A DNA stretch of 64,000 nt from Lewinellaceae bacterium (GCA_020636225.1 JACJYI010000002.1:682001-746000), one strand, 5' to 3'; shown: positions 9,285 through 18,858, counted from the stretch's first letter. Notes: generated from the letters alone by a model not told the origin. Made by a program: numbers and translations.

Positions 9285-10226
9285 CTAATCCGCAATGCCG
9301 GAGGCAACCAGATAGCGCTCGGCATCCAGGGCAGCCATGCAACCCGAACCAGCGGCCGTCACAGCCTGCCGGTATACCTTGTCCTGGGCGTCACCGCTCA
9401 CAAAGACACCGGGTATCTTGGTCTTGGACGTTCCGGGCACCGGCACGAGATATCCGGTCTCGTCCATGTCCAGCCACCCTTTGAACATATCCGTATTGGG
9501 CTTGTGCCCGATGGCCACGAAGAATCCCTTGATATCCAGGACGCGTTCTTCCCCGCTGATCCGATTCCGGATACGCACACCTTCAACAGTATCGTCTCCA
9601 AGGATTTCGCTGGTTTCCGTGTTCCAATGCACTTCAATATTCGCCATATTCAAGACACGTTCCTGCATGATCTTGCTGGCACGCATTTCATCCCGCCTGA
9701 CCAGAAGGTGTACCTTCGGACAAAGCTTTGCTAGATAACTGGCTTCTTCGGCAGCCGTGTCACCTCCGCCGACAACGGCAACCTCCATGCCCTTGTAGAA
9801 GAAGCCATCGCAAACCGCACAGGCAGAAACACCTTTGTTGGCAAGTCGCTTTTCGCTTTCCAGGCCAAGCCATTTGGCGCTGGCTCCCGTACTGATGATC
9901 ACCGTATGGGCGAGGATTTCAGTACCCGACTCTGTAAAGATCTTGTGTACCGGTCCGGTGAGATCGACCTTGCCGATCATTTCATACCGCACCTCAGTAC
10001 CAAAGCGTTCTGCCTGCTTTCTGAACTCTTCCATCATCTCGGGGCCCATGATCCCCGAAGGAAATCCGGGATAATTGTCGACGTCCGTTGTGATCATCAA
10101 TTGGCCGCCTGGCTCTGCTCCGGTGTAGAGCACCGGCTGAAGACCTGCCCGAGCCGCATAGATCGCTGCCGTATACCCGGCAGGACCGGAACCAATAATC
10201 ACTGTTTTCAGAATATGTTCAGCCAT
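9285..10226 (-). CDS. trxB: Thioredoxin reductase
   Basis: Flavoenzyme that reduces thioredoxin with NADPH in the cytosol. The FAD-binding GSGPAGYTAAIYAAR (12-26), the redox-active CAVC (Cys136, Cys139) and the NADPH-binding GGGDTAAEEA are all present. The length of 313 residues is standard. The promoter region carries a perfect -7 box embedded in an 11+11-base inverted repeat (10236-10266), suggesting transcription-factor control. It converges on dnaG with a 13-base gap. No thioredoxin gene is adjacent. Confidence 0.96.
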   Translation of the reverse strand: MAEHILKTVIIGSGPAGYTAAIYAARAGLQPVLYTGAEPGGQLMITTDVDNYPGFPSGIMGPEMMEEFRKQAERFGTEVRYEMIGKVDLTGPVHKIFTESGTEILAHTVIISTGASAKWLGLESEKRLANKGVSACAVCDGFFYKGMEVAVVGGGDTAAEEASYLAKLCPKVHLLVRRDEMRASKIMQERVLNMANIEVHWNTETSEILGDDTVEGVRIRNRISGEERVLDIKGFFVAIGHKPNTDMFKGWLDMDETGYLVPVPGTSKTKIPGVFVSGDAQDKVYRQAVTAAGSGCMAALDAERYLVASGIAD

Positions 10227-10235
10227 AATGTGATG

Positions 10236-10266
10236 TTGTCGGGCAAAGATAGTTCTTGCCCGACAA
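10236..10266 (-). promoter_or_regulatory. Operator-like inverted repeat overlapping the trxB -7 box
   Basis: Arms TTGTCGGGCAA (10236-10246) and TTGCCCGACAA (10256-10266) are perfect reverse complements separated by nine bases. The - strand -7 box TATCTTTG (10251-10244) lies across the spacer and one arm, so a protein bound here would block RNA polymerase. The predicted transcription start is about 12 bases before the trxB ATG. No TTG at normal -33 spacing is visible, which would fit an activator-dependent promoter. The repeat could also fold as an RNA hairpin if transcription starts further upstream. Confidence 0.6.
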
Positions 10267-10311
10267 ACACATCAGTGAGTCACATCACATAGAAAGAGGG
10301 GAACTTTCGGG

Positions 10312-10893
10312 TCAGGCTGACAGCCTTTTGGCAGCAGGAATCACCTGATCCATCGTCTGGATCAAATGATCTCTGGTAATTTGGTTACAGTACGAATTGT
10401 ATCCCTGATGAGATGAGCGTCGCAACCAGCGCAACGCTTCCGGATCTTCATACAATTTGGTCAGCAGTTCGAACAGATGGGCTTGTCGGTCATGGGGATG
10501 GCCTTCGTGTATCTGAAAATGCCAATTGGCTTGTTCCACTCTGTTCTGTGGACGGAAATGATATTGGATGAGGATCTTTCCTCGCTGGCAGATCTCGTTC
10601 ATCATCCAGCCATGCGAGATCCTGCCAGTGGTCAACCAAACGTCTGCACGGCTGCGAATCCGATGAAACGCCTGTTGATCTGACCGATGAACAACCTGGA
10701 ACCGATCCTGCAGCCCGGCAGCCCGGATCTGTTCCAGAAGGTCCAGCAACGGGCCAGGCGGATCCAGAAGATAGATATGAACCCGCTCACGCCGTTTCGG
10801 AGTCCGGGATTGCAAAAATTGCCTTGTGGTAAACAGAATTTCCTGGAGATGGTCCCGAGAAGGGCACTCCAATAGGAGAACAAACGACTGCAT
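10312..10893 (-). CDS. Glycosyltransferase-like protein, short (GT-B C-terminal half)
   Basis: 193 residues from the ATG at 10893; a TTG eight codons upstream is possible. The layout resembles the nucleotide-sugar-binding half of a GT-B (GT4-like) glycosyltransferase: a beta-alpha opening (MQSFVLLLE), a middle segment with ADVWLTTG and GKILIQYHF, and a C-terminal stretch reading LYEDPEALRWLRRSSHQGY, which is typical of GT4 tails. It lacks the acceptor-binding half and the usual catalytic EGFG-type motif, so it may be a divergent single-domain form or a remnant. It has no signal peptide or membrane segment. It lies between trxB and aroK, all on the - strand. The function is not assigned. Confidence 0.55.
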   Translation of the reverse strand: MQSFVLLLECPSRDHLQEILFTTRQFLQSRTPKRRERVHIYLLDPPGPLLDLLEQIRAAGLQDRFQVVHRSDQQAFHRIRSRADVWLTTGRISHGWMMNEICQRGKILIQYHFRPQNRVEQANWHFQIHEGHPHDRQAHLFELLTKLYEDPEALRWLRRSSHQGYNSYCNQITRDHLIQTMDQVIPAAKRLSA

Positions 10894-11142
10894 GATTCTC
10901 GGTTTTTGAGTGAGCAATGTCGTTGTTCACGGGATATGCAGGCAAAATGCCGGGATATCAATTGTGATTCAATCCAATATTGGAAATTCTGTGACATGGT
11001 TCCTGCCCCGATGTTCACCGGTCTGCAAGCCTTATTCTGACGGTCGGACCTGCCAACTTGCAACTATTTGGCCAGATGATCGGCACAATTCCATCCAGGA
11101 TGGGTGCATCCGCATGCAGATCCGGATCGAATCGTGACATCT

Positions 11143-11661
11143 TCATGACCGGTCCAGGGAGCGGATCCATTGCCGCAGGGAGTAGAGATGTCTGCCGTCT
11201 GTGTGGACATCGATCACGACATCTGCCTGTTCATACCATTGCTGTCTCTCCCCCATCAGTTGGACAATCCGGTCACGCAGATCTGAGACGCCGGTTGTCA
11301 ATAACGGGCGTTGAGCCCGAGAGGATTCCAGTCTGGCAACCAGCAACTCCACATCACATCGCAGATAGATCGTCACATGAGGTGGTACAATGATCGCCCG
11401 ATTCCTCTCCTGGCAGATCGCTCCACCACCAAGCGCAATGATCGCTCGTCCGGGCCAGTTCAGGATTCGACCCAATTCCTGATACTCGAGTTCCCGGAAC
11501 CCCACTTCACCGTGATGGGAAAAGATCATTGGAATGGTCATCTGCGTGAGATGCTCGATACGAGAATCCAGGTCGAGAACCGGCATGCCGAGCTGCTGAC
11601 CGAGGATTCTGGAGGTCGAGGATTTGCCACATCCCATCATTCCGGTCAGCAGGATCTTCAT
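11143..11661 (-). CDS. aroK: Shikimate kinase
   Basis: Phosphorylates shikimate at the 3-hydroxyl with ATP (chorismate pathway, cytosol). The P-loop GMMGCGKSS (7-15), the shikimate-binding aspartate and arginine in LDLDSRIE and GFRELE, the GGGA motif and the lid region RPLL are visible. The length is 172 residues. The ATG at 11661 places the beta-strand MKILLTG directly before the P-loop. A longer frame runs upstream to 12144, but it is antisense to the DUF1573 gene and is rejected. An ATG at 11700 adding 13 residues remains possible. Confidence 0.93.
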   Translation of the reverse strand: MKILLTGMMGCGKSSTSRILGQQLGMPVLDLDSRIEHLTQMTIPMIFSHHGEVGFRELEYQELGRILNWPGRAIIALGGGAICQERNRAIIVPPHVTIYLRCDVELLVARLESSRAQRPLLTTGVSDLRDRIVQLMGERQQWYEQADVVIDVHTDGRHLYSLRQWIRSLDRS

Positions 11662-11706
11662 ACCCGGGTCAGAAGAAAGTGTTTCGTCTTGACGAATCAT
11701 GAGTAC

Positions 11707-11740
11707 TTGGATCAATGCTGACAAGTTTATGCTATTTTTG
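11707..11740 (+). promoter_or_regulatory. Bacteroidota-type promoter for DUF1573-yajC
   Basis: TTGG at 11707-11710 and TATTTTTG at 11733-11740, separated by 22 bases, match the Bacteroidota -33/-7 pattern (TTG, TAnnTTTG). The ATG of the DUF1573 lipoprotein is at 11746, so the leader would be very short. Confidence 0.6.
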
Positions 11741-11745
11741 CCAAC

Positions 11746-12234
11746 ATGTGCAGGATGGGTACAATATTTCTTTTCATAGGGGCATTCATCTCGGGATGCC
11801 AGGAAAAACCGGTCTCCACCCGCCAGTTGGAAGCCGATCCGGACCCCAACTCCCTGTCCGCCATGGTCAATATTCCCCTGGACGAACATGGGAATGTGGA
11901 TGAATCCAAGGTAGCCCGGATCATCTTTGACACCCTGGTTTACGACTTCGGGACGGTCAATGAAGGAGATATCGTGGATCGGACCTTTGGCTTTACCAAT
12001 ACCGGGGCAGTCGCGCTGGTCTTGTTTGATGCCAAGTCGACTTGTGGATGTACGGTTCCTGAAATCCCCAAGCAACCAATTCCCCCGGGAGAGCGAGGGG
12101 TGCTGGGTGTCAAGTTCAACACCACTGCAAAGACCGGAACCCAATCCAAGACCGTCACTGTCGTGGCGAATACCTATCCCACGGAAACGAAAGTCATTCT
12201 CCGGGGCGAGGTCATTCCTAAACCAAAAGAATAA
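11746..12234 (+). CDS. DUF1573 lipoprotein
   Basis: 162 residues. A lipoprotein signal with lipobox ISGC (Cys18) anchors it in an envelope membrane. The rest is an Ig-like DUF1573 domain, recognised by YDFGTVNEGD, FTNTG, STCGCTVPE and the PPGERGVLGVKFNT strand. DUF1573 proteins are very common in Bacteroidota and have no settled function. It is followed after 6 bases by yajC, so the two form an operon. A second, shorter DUF1573 protein is encoded at 51244. Confidence 0.88.
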   Translation: MCRMGTIFLFIGAFISGCQEKPVSTRQLEADPDPNSLSAMVNIPLDEHGNVDESKVARIIFDTLVYDFGTVNEGDIVDRTFGFTNTGAVALVLFDAKSTCGCTVPEIPKQPIPPGERGVLGVKFNTTAKTGTQSKTVTVVANTYPTETKVILRGEVIPKPKE

Positions 12235-12240
12235 GTAACA

Positions 12241-12525
12241 ATGGATAGCAATTTTCTTGTGCAGTTTGGACCACTGATCCTACTGGTCGGTGTCATGTAT
12301 CTCTTTTTCATCCGCCCACAGGCCAAGCGGCAAAAGGAACAGCAGGCCTTCATTGATCAGCTCGAAAAAGGCCAGGAAGTGGTCACTGCATCGGGCATGC
12401 TGGGGCGGATCGTCAAGATCGAGGATCAGATCGTCACCCTGGAAGTGGATCAGAAGACCTTTGTCCGGGTAACCCGGAGTTCGATTTCCAAGGAACTGAC
12501 GGCCGGACTCAAGCCAACGGCATAG
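12241..12525 (+). CDS. yajC: Preprotein translocase subunit YajC
   Basis: 94 residues with one membrane helix near the N-terminus (about 8-24: GPLILLVGVMYLFFIRPQ), followed by the conserved RPQAKRQKEQQAFIDQLEKGQEVVTASGM-type region and a small beta-rich tail. YajC is an accessory of the SecDF complex in the inner membrane. It follows a DUF1573 lipoprotein gene on the same transcript; secDF is not in the window. Confidence 0.95.
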   Translation: MDSNFLVQFGPLILLVGVMYLFFIRPQAKRQKEQQAFIDQLEKGQEVVTASGMLGRIVKIEDQIVTLEVDQKTFVRVTRSSISKELTAGLKPTA

Positions 12526-12852
12526 ACCGACCCTTTTCTGAAGGCATCGTTTATTGTCCGGATATTCGGTGTCCGGCCATGCCCGACTGATCAGAACTAC
12601 CTATTGGTCAGGCCGCAACACATGGCAATAAGCATAAGTTTATCACTTGTCAGTGTGGTCAAGTCTGCTTATCTTGTTGGCTTGTTTGACCGGTAGCCAT
12701 CCTCTTGCAGGCATTGTTCTTCAAAGGCGGATGGCTTCGCTGGACGTACCGATGATTATTATGACCTCGAAGCAGCACTATCGGACATCCATGTCTCTTA
12801 GTGATAATTGTTTCCTCAGGATGAATGAAATAAAGAATTGGAAGGCAAAGCA
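12526..12852. other. Intergenic region, 327 bases, no gene supported
   Basis: It separates yajC from the giant type B CTD gene and should contain that gene's promoter and leader. The only frames (such as 12647-12856 on +) look like chance ORFs. A weak inverted repeat, CTGATCA near 12587 against TTGGTCAG near 12605, could be the remains of a terminator. Purine-rich GGAAGG at 12840-12845 lies just before the ATG at 12853 and may act as a ribosome-binding site, which is uncommon in this phylum. Confidence 0.35.
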
Positions 12853-15800
12853 ATGACTATGACCAGGATTATTACCGTTTTGACATTTTGGGTTGGCAGT
12901 ATGCTGTCTCTTCATGCCCAGTGCGATATTCCCCCGTCCACACCGGATTGTGAATCGGCGCCGATCATCTGTAATTTTGATGATATCAACGGCTATTGCA
13001 CCTCGATGCAGAATAACCAGACCGGCAATGGCCCTACTCCACTGTGTAACAATGGAAATGGCGGGGTCCCCAACAACCCGATCTGGTTTGCCTTCTATGC
13101 CGGTTGTGAAATGCTGAATATCACCATCACCCCAAGCAACTGCAATCAGGTCGGTGGAAGTGATGGTATCCAGGCTGGCTTGTACGGGTATGGCGGCAAC
13201 GGGTTGTGCACCAACTCCTTTGAGACGCCAGACCAGTATATAGCCTGTAGTGGCAACTGCCCCATGAACGCACCCATCAACCTAATCGCCAATGGTCTGC
13301 AAATCGGTCAGATCTACTACTTCCTGATCGATGGCTGTGCGGGGACATATTGCGATATCTCCATTTCGATCGCTGGCACATGCGGCGCCCCGGATATTGA
13401 CGACTGGGGACCGAATCCTCTTCAGGGACCTACCACCATCTGTACGGGTGCCACCGGGTCCTATACCATCATCCCACCCACCGGAGCCATTGAATTCATC
13501 TGGTACCTGGATGGCAACGAGATCCAGAATGGTCCCGAGCAGTTCCTGGATATTGAATGGACCTCTGCCGGCACCTACGAACTCTGTGTCGATGCCTCCA
13601 ATCAATGCGTTTCTGAGTTTGAGGACCCCGCACCCACCTGTATTACGGTGAACGTGTACGATGTTACCCCGGAGAATCCGGCACCAGCGCTGATCTGCGA
13701 AGACGACACCTATGTCTATAATGGCGACGACTATGCACCGGGTGTCTATGATGTCATGCTGACCACACCGCAGGGATGCGACTCCATCGTTGAACTGACC
13801 GTCAACGGGGACCCCAACCTGACCGTCCAGATCGGCCCGTTCTACCTGTGTGAAGCGGATGTCATTGATGTCGGTGGATTTCAATTTGGCTCCAATGACC
13901 AGGGCAGCCAGGAAGTCACCATCAACAAAGCACAATTCCCATTTTGCGATAGTATCATCCAGTTTGACATTGTCGTGATGGCCGTGGAAGCCTTCATCTT
14001 CGAACCGGAAAAACTGGGTTGCGATATCGATCAGGTCCAATTGGACGGGGAGAATTCCCTGGTGGTTCCCAGCTTTTTCCCCACCACATATCAATGGTCT
14101 GCCTATGATGGTGGCATTCTGGGCGACCCATCAGATGAACCGGTCATGACCGTCTTTGACACTGGAAAATACTGCCTGACCATCGAGGTCATCGCCGAGG
14201 ATGGCTCGAACAGTTGCACGGATTCCGCCTGTGTCGTAGTGGGCATTGTTGATGTTCCCAATGTAACCGCAACCGGTGATGTGATCGATTGTATCGACCC
14301 CATCGGCAACCTGGATGGCAACTCCATCACGCCGAATGTGACGTTCCAATGGCTGGACCCCCTGGGCAATGTCATCAGCAACAACAAGAGCACAACCTCC
14401 ACTATTCCTGGGAACTACACCTTCGTGGTCACTGACAACACCGGGTGCTCCAATACAACCTCGGTTACCCTTTCGGCGAATAATGCTGGTCCGGATCTAT
14501 CCGTCCAGGGCGGCCTGATCACCTGTGCCAATCCTACCGTCAACCTGGTGGGGAACTCCAATACCAATGGCGTCTCCTATACCTGGACAGATGCCAATGC
14601 CAATGTGATCGGCAACACCGCTACCGTGCAAGCTCCCGGTGCAGGGATCTACACCCTGACGGTATTGAACCCGGCCAATGGATGTACCTCGTCCAAAGAC
14701 ACCGTGGTCGGTATAGACCAGGTGCTACCGATCCCGACGGCATCCACCGATACCCTGACCTGCAGCCTGCCCAATCCTACGATCATGGGCGGATCGAATA
14801 TCCCCAATGCCGTATATACCTGGACAGATCCGTCAGGTAACTTCTACAGCAACATGCAGGATACCACCGTCTCCGTGAGCGGTAACTATACACTGACCGT
14901 GTTCAATCCGGTGAATGGCTGCTCCCAGGACACGACCATCCTGGTACCTGAGAACACCGGTCAACCCGATGTCAGTGCCGAAGGCGACACGCTCACATGT
15001 ATCATCACGACCACTACACTGGATGGCCAATCTGCCACCCCTGGCGCTACATTCTCCTGGGCTGATCCTTCCGGCAACCCTGCGGGGAATACGCCGTCCA
15101 TCAATGTGTCCGTACCAGGTATCTACACCCTGACAGTCACCGGCACCAATGGTTGTACCAACACCACCACAGCGGAGGCCATTCTGAATGCAGAGATCCC
15201 CACGATCAATGTGACCCAGACGGATGATACGATCAATTGCGATGTTTCATCCATTCTGCTGACCGGATCCAGCAACCTGCCGGTCACTTATGCATGGACC
15301 GACAACAATAACCAGCCCATCGGATCCAATCCGAGTCTGAACGTGACCACCCAGGGACAGTATACCCTGGTCGTGTTGGCCGGAAACGGTTGTACCAATA
15401 CGGAAACCATCGATATTGGCGAAGACCTGGCTCCACCGGTCATTGACTTTGTCGAAGGGGGAGAAATCGATTGTCTGACGGGAGTTGATACCTTGACGGC
15501 CATTTCCTCTACACCCGGTGTCAGCTATCAATGGTTCAATGATGGCGGTGTCCCCACTGATCCGGGACCTGATCCACTGGTCAATGAACCTGGAGTCTAT
15601 ACACTGGTGGTCACTGGCTATAACGGCTGTACAAGTACTGCAGACGTCACGGTCAGCCTGTCGATCGACGCTCCTCAGAATCCTGATGCTACAGATGACG
15701 GTCCGATCACTTGTACTCAACCGGTGGTCAACCTGACCGCGTCCAGTTCCACACCTGGTGTCCAGTATTCATGGAACGGACCGAGTGGTACCAATACCAA

Positions 15801-17883
15801 TCCAAGCTTTACCACCACCCTGCCCGGGACCTATAACGTGACGATTACCAATCCGGCCAATGGCTGCACGGTCAAGCAGTCTACGCAGGTTGCCATCGAC
15901 ACCATCACACCGGTCGTTTCACCCACTGGTGACCTGATCACCTGTGCCAAACCCAATGCCAGCATATCTGTTCTCAGCACCCCGACTACGGTGAATTACA
16001 GCTGGACAGACCCTGCCGGCAATGCTACCGGAGGGAATGCACCAAACCTGAATGTAACCGTGTCCGGCACCTATCAGGTCCAGGTGACCAACCCCGTCAA
16101 TGGTTGTGTCACCACGGTACCGGTTGTAGTCAATGAGAACACGATCATACCATCGCTTGCGCCATTGGCCAGCAGCACGATCAACTGTGCCAACCCAACC
16201 GTATCCATTAATGCCACGACGACCACCAATGTCAACTACGACTGGTCCGGCCCGGGGATCGATGCGACGAATATGACCGTGGAAGACCCCTCGGTTACGG
16301 TACCGGGTACATATACCCTGGTGATCACAGATCCTGTCAACGGGTGTACCAATACAGAGACCATCAATGTCATTGAAGACAAGGTGGACCCTGTCGTGAA
16401 TGTGACAGGCGGCATCATTGACTGTACCCAACCGTCCAGACTGCTGAACGGGACATCCAATCCAACGACCAACATCACGGCTTCCTGGACACTGGACGGG
16501 AATCCGATTGCCGGCACGGGCACCTCCATAACGGCCAGCCAGCCGGGTGTCTACACCCTGACAGTCGTCAATACCGTGAATGGTTGCGTCGGAGTGGATA
16601 CTGCCGTTGTCATCCTGGATGATCAGGTTCCCAATGCCACGGCAACCGGTGGAACGATCACTTGTCTGGATCCACAGGTAGATATTATCGGTGCATCCAC
16701 GACCCCGAATGTCACCTATAGTTGGGCAGGACCTGGATTTACCAGTACCAATCCAATCGAAACCGTGACCACTGTTGGAAATTATATCCTGACCGTCACG
16801 GCGCCCAATGGATGTACCAATACGGCAACAGCCGTGGTGGACGAGGATCGGGACCTGCCAACTGCAGTAGCCGCTTCCTCCAACATCATCGATTGCACCA
16901 ATGAGACCACGACACTTTCCTCTACCGGTTCAAGCACGGGTACCGAGTTCAGCTATTCCTGGACCGATCCCAACGGCAGCTTCCTCTCCTCTGCCAATAC
17001 AGTACCGAATGTTTCCCTGATCGGTACCTACACCCTGACGGTGGTCAATACCCTGAATGGTTGTTCCGCATCTACCACTGTGGATGTCGTTGACAATCAA
17101 AACCTGCCAACTGGAATCGATGTCTTGATCTCCGATCCAAGGTGCTTCGGGTTCAAGGATGGATTCATTTCCGTGACCAGTGTTACCGGAGGCACACCTG
17201 AATACCTCTATAGCCTGAACGGCGGCCCGTTCACTCCGAACCCACAGTTCGCTGGACTTGGAGATGGGTCGTATACCATCACCGTACAGGATGCGGCAGG
17301 TTGTCTCTACACTGCTCCGGCATATGACCTGACGGAACCGGAACTGCTGGAGGTCGAGTTGGGAGAAGATTTCATTCTGCAGTGGGGCCGCGACACCTTC
17401 CTCTACGCCCTGATTACCCCGCCGACCGCGGTCATCGAATCGATCACCTGGACACCCACTGGCATCGATACCACGTTCAACAGCAATGAGATCCTGATCA
17501 AGCCATTCAATCAGACCCTGTATTCGGTCACGGTACAAGACTCCGCTGGTTGTCGGGCAGAGGATAAAATACTGGTTCTGGTCGAGAAGCGTCGTCCGAT
17601 CTATATTCCGAACGTCTTCTCCCCGAATGGTGAACAGAACACCCGGTTCTTTATCCAGAGTGGTGCCGGTGTTGAAGAGATCGAAAAGATGGAGATCTTC
17701 AACCGCTGGGGCGAGCGGGTCTTCGTCAATGAAGGATTCCTGCCAAATGATCCGTCAGAGGGATGGGATGGCAATATCCGCGACCGTCCTGCCAACCCGG
17801 AAGTGTTCGTTTACTATGCCAAGATCCGGTTCAATGACGGCATCACTATCCTTTACAAAGGCGATGTTACCCTGATGCGGTAA
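12853..17883 (+). CDS. Giant secreted repeat protein with T9SS type B (gliding motility-associated) C-terminal domain
   Basis: 1,676 residues from the ATG at 12853. The frame runs upstream through a TTG, but the ATG gives a clean signal peptide ending near LSLHAQC. After a Cys-rich N-terminal domain (about 20-180) and Ig-like regions come twelve tandem repeats of about 79 residues (467-1416). Most units have a cysteine early and an NGC cysteine late, with YxWxDPxGN and GxYTLTVxNxxNGC motifs. One SprB-type repeat follows (starting DPRCFGFKDG). The C-terminus has IPNVFSPNGE, FNRWGE and WDGN, the type B CTD that directs secretion through T9SS. It is probably a surface adhesin or filament. It converges on the PorP/type B operon. 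Confidence 0.9.
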   Translation: MTMTRIITVLTFWVGSMLSLHAQCDIPPSTPDCESAPIICNFDDINGYCTSMQNNQTGNGPTPLCNNGNGGVPNNPIWFAFYAGCEMLNITITPSNCNQVGGSDGIQAGLYGYGGNGLCTNSFETPDQYIACSGNCPMNAPINLIANGLQIGQIYYFLIDGCAGTYCDISISIAGTCGAPDIDDWGPNPLQGPTTICTGATGSYTIIPPTGAIEFIWYLDGNEIQNGPEQFLDIEWTSAGTYELCVDASNQCVSEFEDPAPTCITVNVYDVTPENPAPALICEDDTYVYNGDDYAPGVYDVMLTTPQGCDSIVELTVNGDPNLTVQIGPFYLCEADVIDVGGFQFGSNDQGSQEVTINKAQFPFCDSIIQFDIVVMAVEAFIFEPEKLGCDIDQVQLDGENSLVVPSFFPTTYQWSAYDGGILGDPSDEPVMTVFDTGKYCLTIEVIAEDGSNSCTDSACVVVGIVDVPNVTATGDVIDCIDPIGNLDGNSITPNVTFQWLDPLGNVISNNKSTTSTIPGNYTFVVTDNTGCSNTTSVTLSANNAGPDLSVQGGLITCANPTVNLVGNSNTNGVSYTWTDANANVIGNTATVQAPGAGIYTLTVLNPANGCTSSKDTVVGIDQVLPIPTASTDTLTCSLPNPTIMGGSNIPNAVYTWTDPSGNFYSNMQDTTVSVSGNYTLTVFNPVNGCSQDTTILVPENTGQPDVSAEGDTLTCIITTTTLDGQSATPGATFSWADPSGNPAGNTPSINVSVPGIYTLTVTGTNGCTNTTTAEAILNAEIPTINVTQTDDTINCDVSSILLTGSSNLPVTYAWTDNNNQPIGSNPSLNVTTQGQYTLVVLAGNGCTNTETIDIGEDLAPPVIDFVEGGEIDCLTGVDTLTAISSTPGVSYQWFNDGGVPTDPGPDPLVNEPGVYTLVVTGYNGCTSTADVTVSLSIDAPQNPDATDDGPITCTQPVVNLTASSSTPGVQYSWNGPSGTNTNPSFTTTLPGTYNVTITNPANGCTVKQSTQVAIDTITPVVSPTGDLITCAKPNASISVLSTPTTVNYSWTDPAGNATGGNAPNLNVTVSGTYQVQVTNPVNGCVTTVPVVVNENTIIPSLAPLASSTINCANPTVSINATTTTNVNYDWSGPGIDATNMTVEDPSVTVPGTYTLVITDPVNGCTNTETINVIEDKVDPVVNVTGGIIDCTQPSRLLNGTSNPTTNITASWTLDGNPIAGTGTSITASQPGVYTLTVVNTVNGCVGVDTAVVILDDQVPNATATGGTITCLDPQVDIIGASTTPNVTYSWAGPGFTSTNPIETVTTVGNYILTVTAPNGCTNTATAVVDEDRDLPTAVAASSNIIDCTNETTTLSSTGSSTGTEFSYSWTDPNGSFLSSANTVPNVSLIGTYTLTVVNTLNGCSASTTVDVVDNQNLPTGIDVLISDPRCFGFKDGFISVTSVTGGTPEYLYSLNGGPFTPNPQFAGLGDGSYTITVQDAAGCLYTAPAYDLTEPELLEVELGEDFILQWGRDTFLYALITPPTAVIESITWTPTGIDTTFNSNEILIKPFNQTLYSVTVQDSAGCRAEDKILVLVEKRRPIYIPNVFSPNGEQNTRFFIQSGAGVEEIEKMEIFNRWGERVFVNEGFLPNDPSEGWDGNIRDRPANPEVFVYYAKIRFNDGITILYKGDVTLMR
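14251..17100 (+). repeat. Twelve tandem protein-coding repeats of about 237 bases
   Basis: Unit boundaries fall at residues such as DVPNVTATGDVIDC, AGPDLSVQGGLITC, VLPIPTASTDTLTC and on to DLPTAVAASSNIIDC. Each unit is one Ig/PKD-like beta-sandwich, most with a paired cysteine that could form an intra-domain disulfide after export. The units differ at many positions at both DNA and protein level, so this is an old array rather than a recent expansion. Confidence 0.8.
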
Positions 17884-17905
17884 TCCATCAGGATACTGTC
17901 ATATC

Positions 17906-17940
17906 AAAGCGGACCAATCCAGGATTGGTCCGCTTTTTAT
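17906..17940 (+). terminator. Rho-independent terminator
   Basis: A perfect 15-base stem, AAAGCGGACCAATCC (17906-17920) with GGATTGGTCCGCTTT (17922-17936), is followed by a T-rich tail. It lies 22 bases after the stop of the giant type B CTD gene. Confidence 0.9.
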
Positions 17941-18858
17941 TTGGCGCGATCACATGAGGACGATGCTCATCCCTATATCCGGATCCTGCACCTGGCGGAT
18001 AAGATAGACCATAAACGGAACCGAATGAACCGTCCAGATGGCCGAGCATCCGATCCATCCAGAAAATTCAACCTGCCCCAAACAGTCCAGCGGAATGCCC
18101 CTTGATATTCAACCTGACATGAGCTCCTGCAATCTGGCCAGAGACATTCCAATCCATCTCACCGACCATGGCACTTCGAACCAGACCTTCGGCTCGAAAA
18201 GGCATAGCGCAAACGAACATACCTCACACATATTCTGGCAAATCAGGAAGTGGCAGAAACACAAGGAACGTGGAAGGACTGTGAAAATGTCATCCAACCG
18301 AACGACATGGATGACCCATTCATCCGTATCTGGCGTGGCCGGGCCATTGGCGCGTTTCGAGATTGTTCTTCACACCAGGTAAATATCAGTCTGTCTGCAT
18401 CGTAAGGACCATCGTCACTGTCAACTGACCCAATGTTTCCCAAGCGACTGGAACTCATCTTATCCATGAACCCTGCCCGGAAATCTGGCGAACCTCGGTC
18501 AGGAGACGCCGGTTCAAGGCCACAGGAAAAAGCCGAGAAGAGCCCCCCATGATACAGGACACTGGCACATCTCGAACGGGAAGCAGGTAACGGTCAGGAG
18601 GAAGCCACCTTTCAAAGGTCATTGCCGTCCCTGTCAAGCCAAGGGGGATGATTCTTGTTTACTGAACAACTCCCATGAATGTTGGATCAGACACATCAGC
18701 GATATCAAGTGACCCCAATACGGGGCATCATGCAATGTCCTTGAGCCCGGTGTCGGAGGAAACCTGACCAGAAATTGCACGAACCATCTGGTCCCAACCT
18801 GCATATCCGGAACAGCAACACCCAGTGGATGTGGTTCCCAGCATGCCGGGTTGTTTCC
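17941..18858. other. Gene-free region of about 920 bases between convergent genes
   Basis: Both neighbours end here (one on +, one on -), so neither needs a promoter in this space. The frames present (for example 18038-18382 on + and 18243-18467 on -) show no recognisable domain, signal peptide or start signals. A small CCCC/GGGG inverted repeat occurs near 18713-18725. It could be a decayed gene, an unrecognised RNA or spacer. Confidence 0.4.

Noticed and set aside
11662..12144. Long N-terminal extension of the shikimate kinase frame
   Set aside because: It is antisense to the DUF1573 lipoprotein, which has a lipobox and promoter, and the shikimate kinase fold starts at 11661.
14251..17100. 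Repeat array as a CRISPR
   Set aside because: Repeats are 237 bases long, diverged and in frame with a secreted protein; no short identical repeats or spacers, and no cas genes.
18038..18382. 114-codon + strand frame in the gene-free region
   Set aside because: Low-complexity, no motif, no promoter box, and overlapped by equal-quality frames on the other strand.
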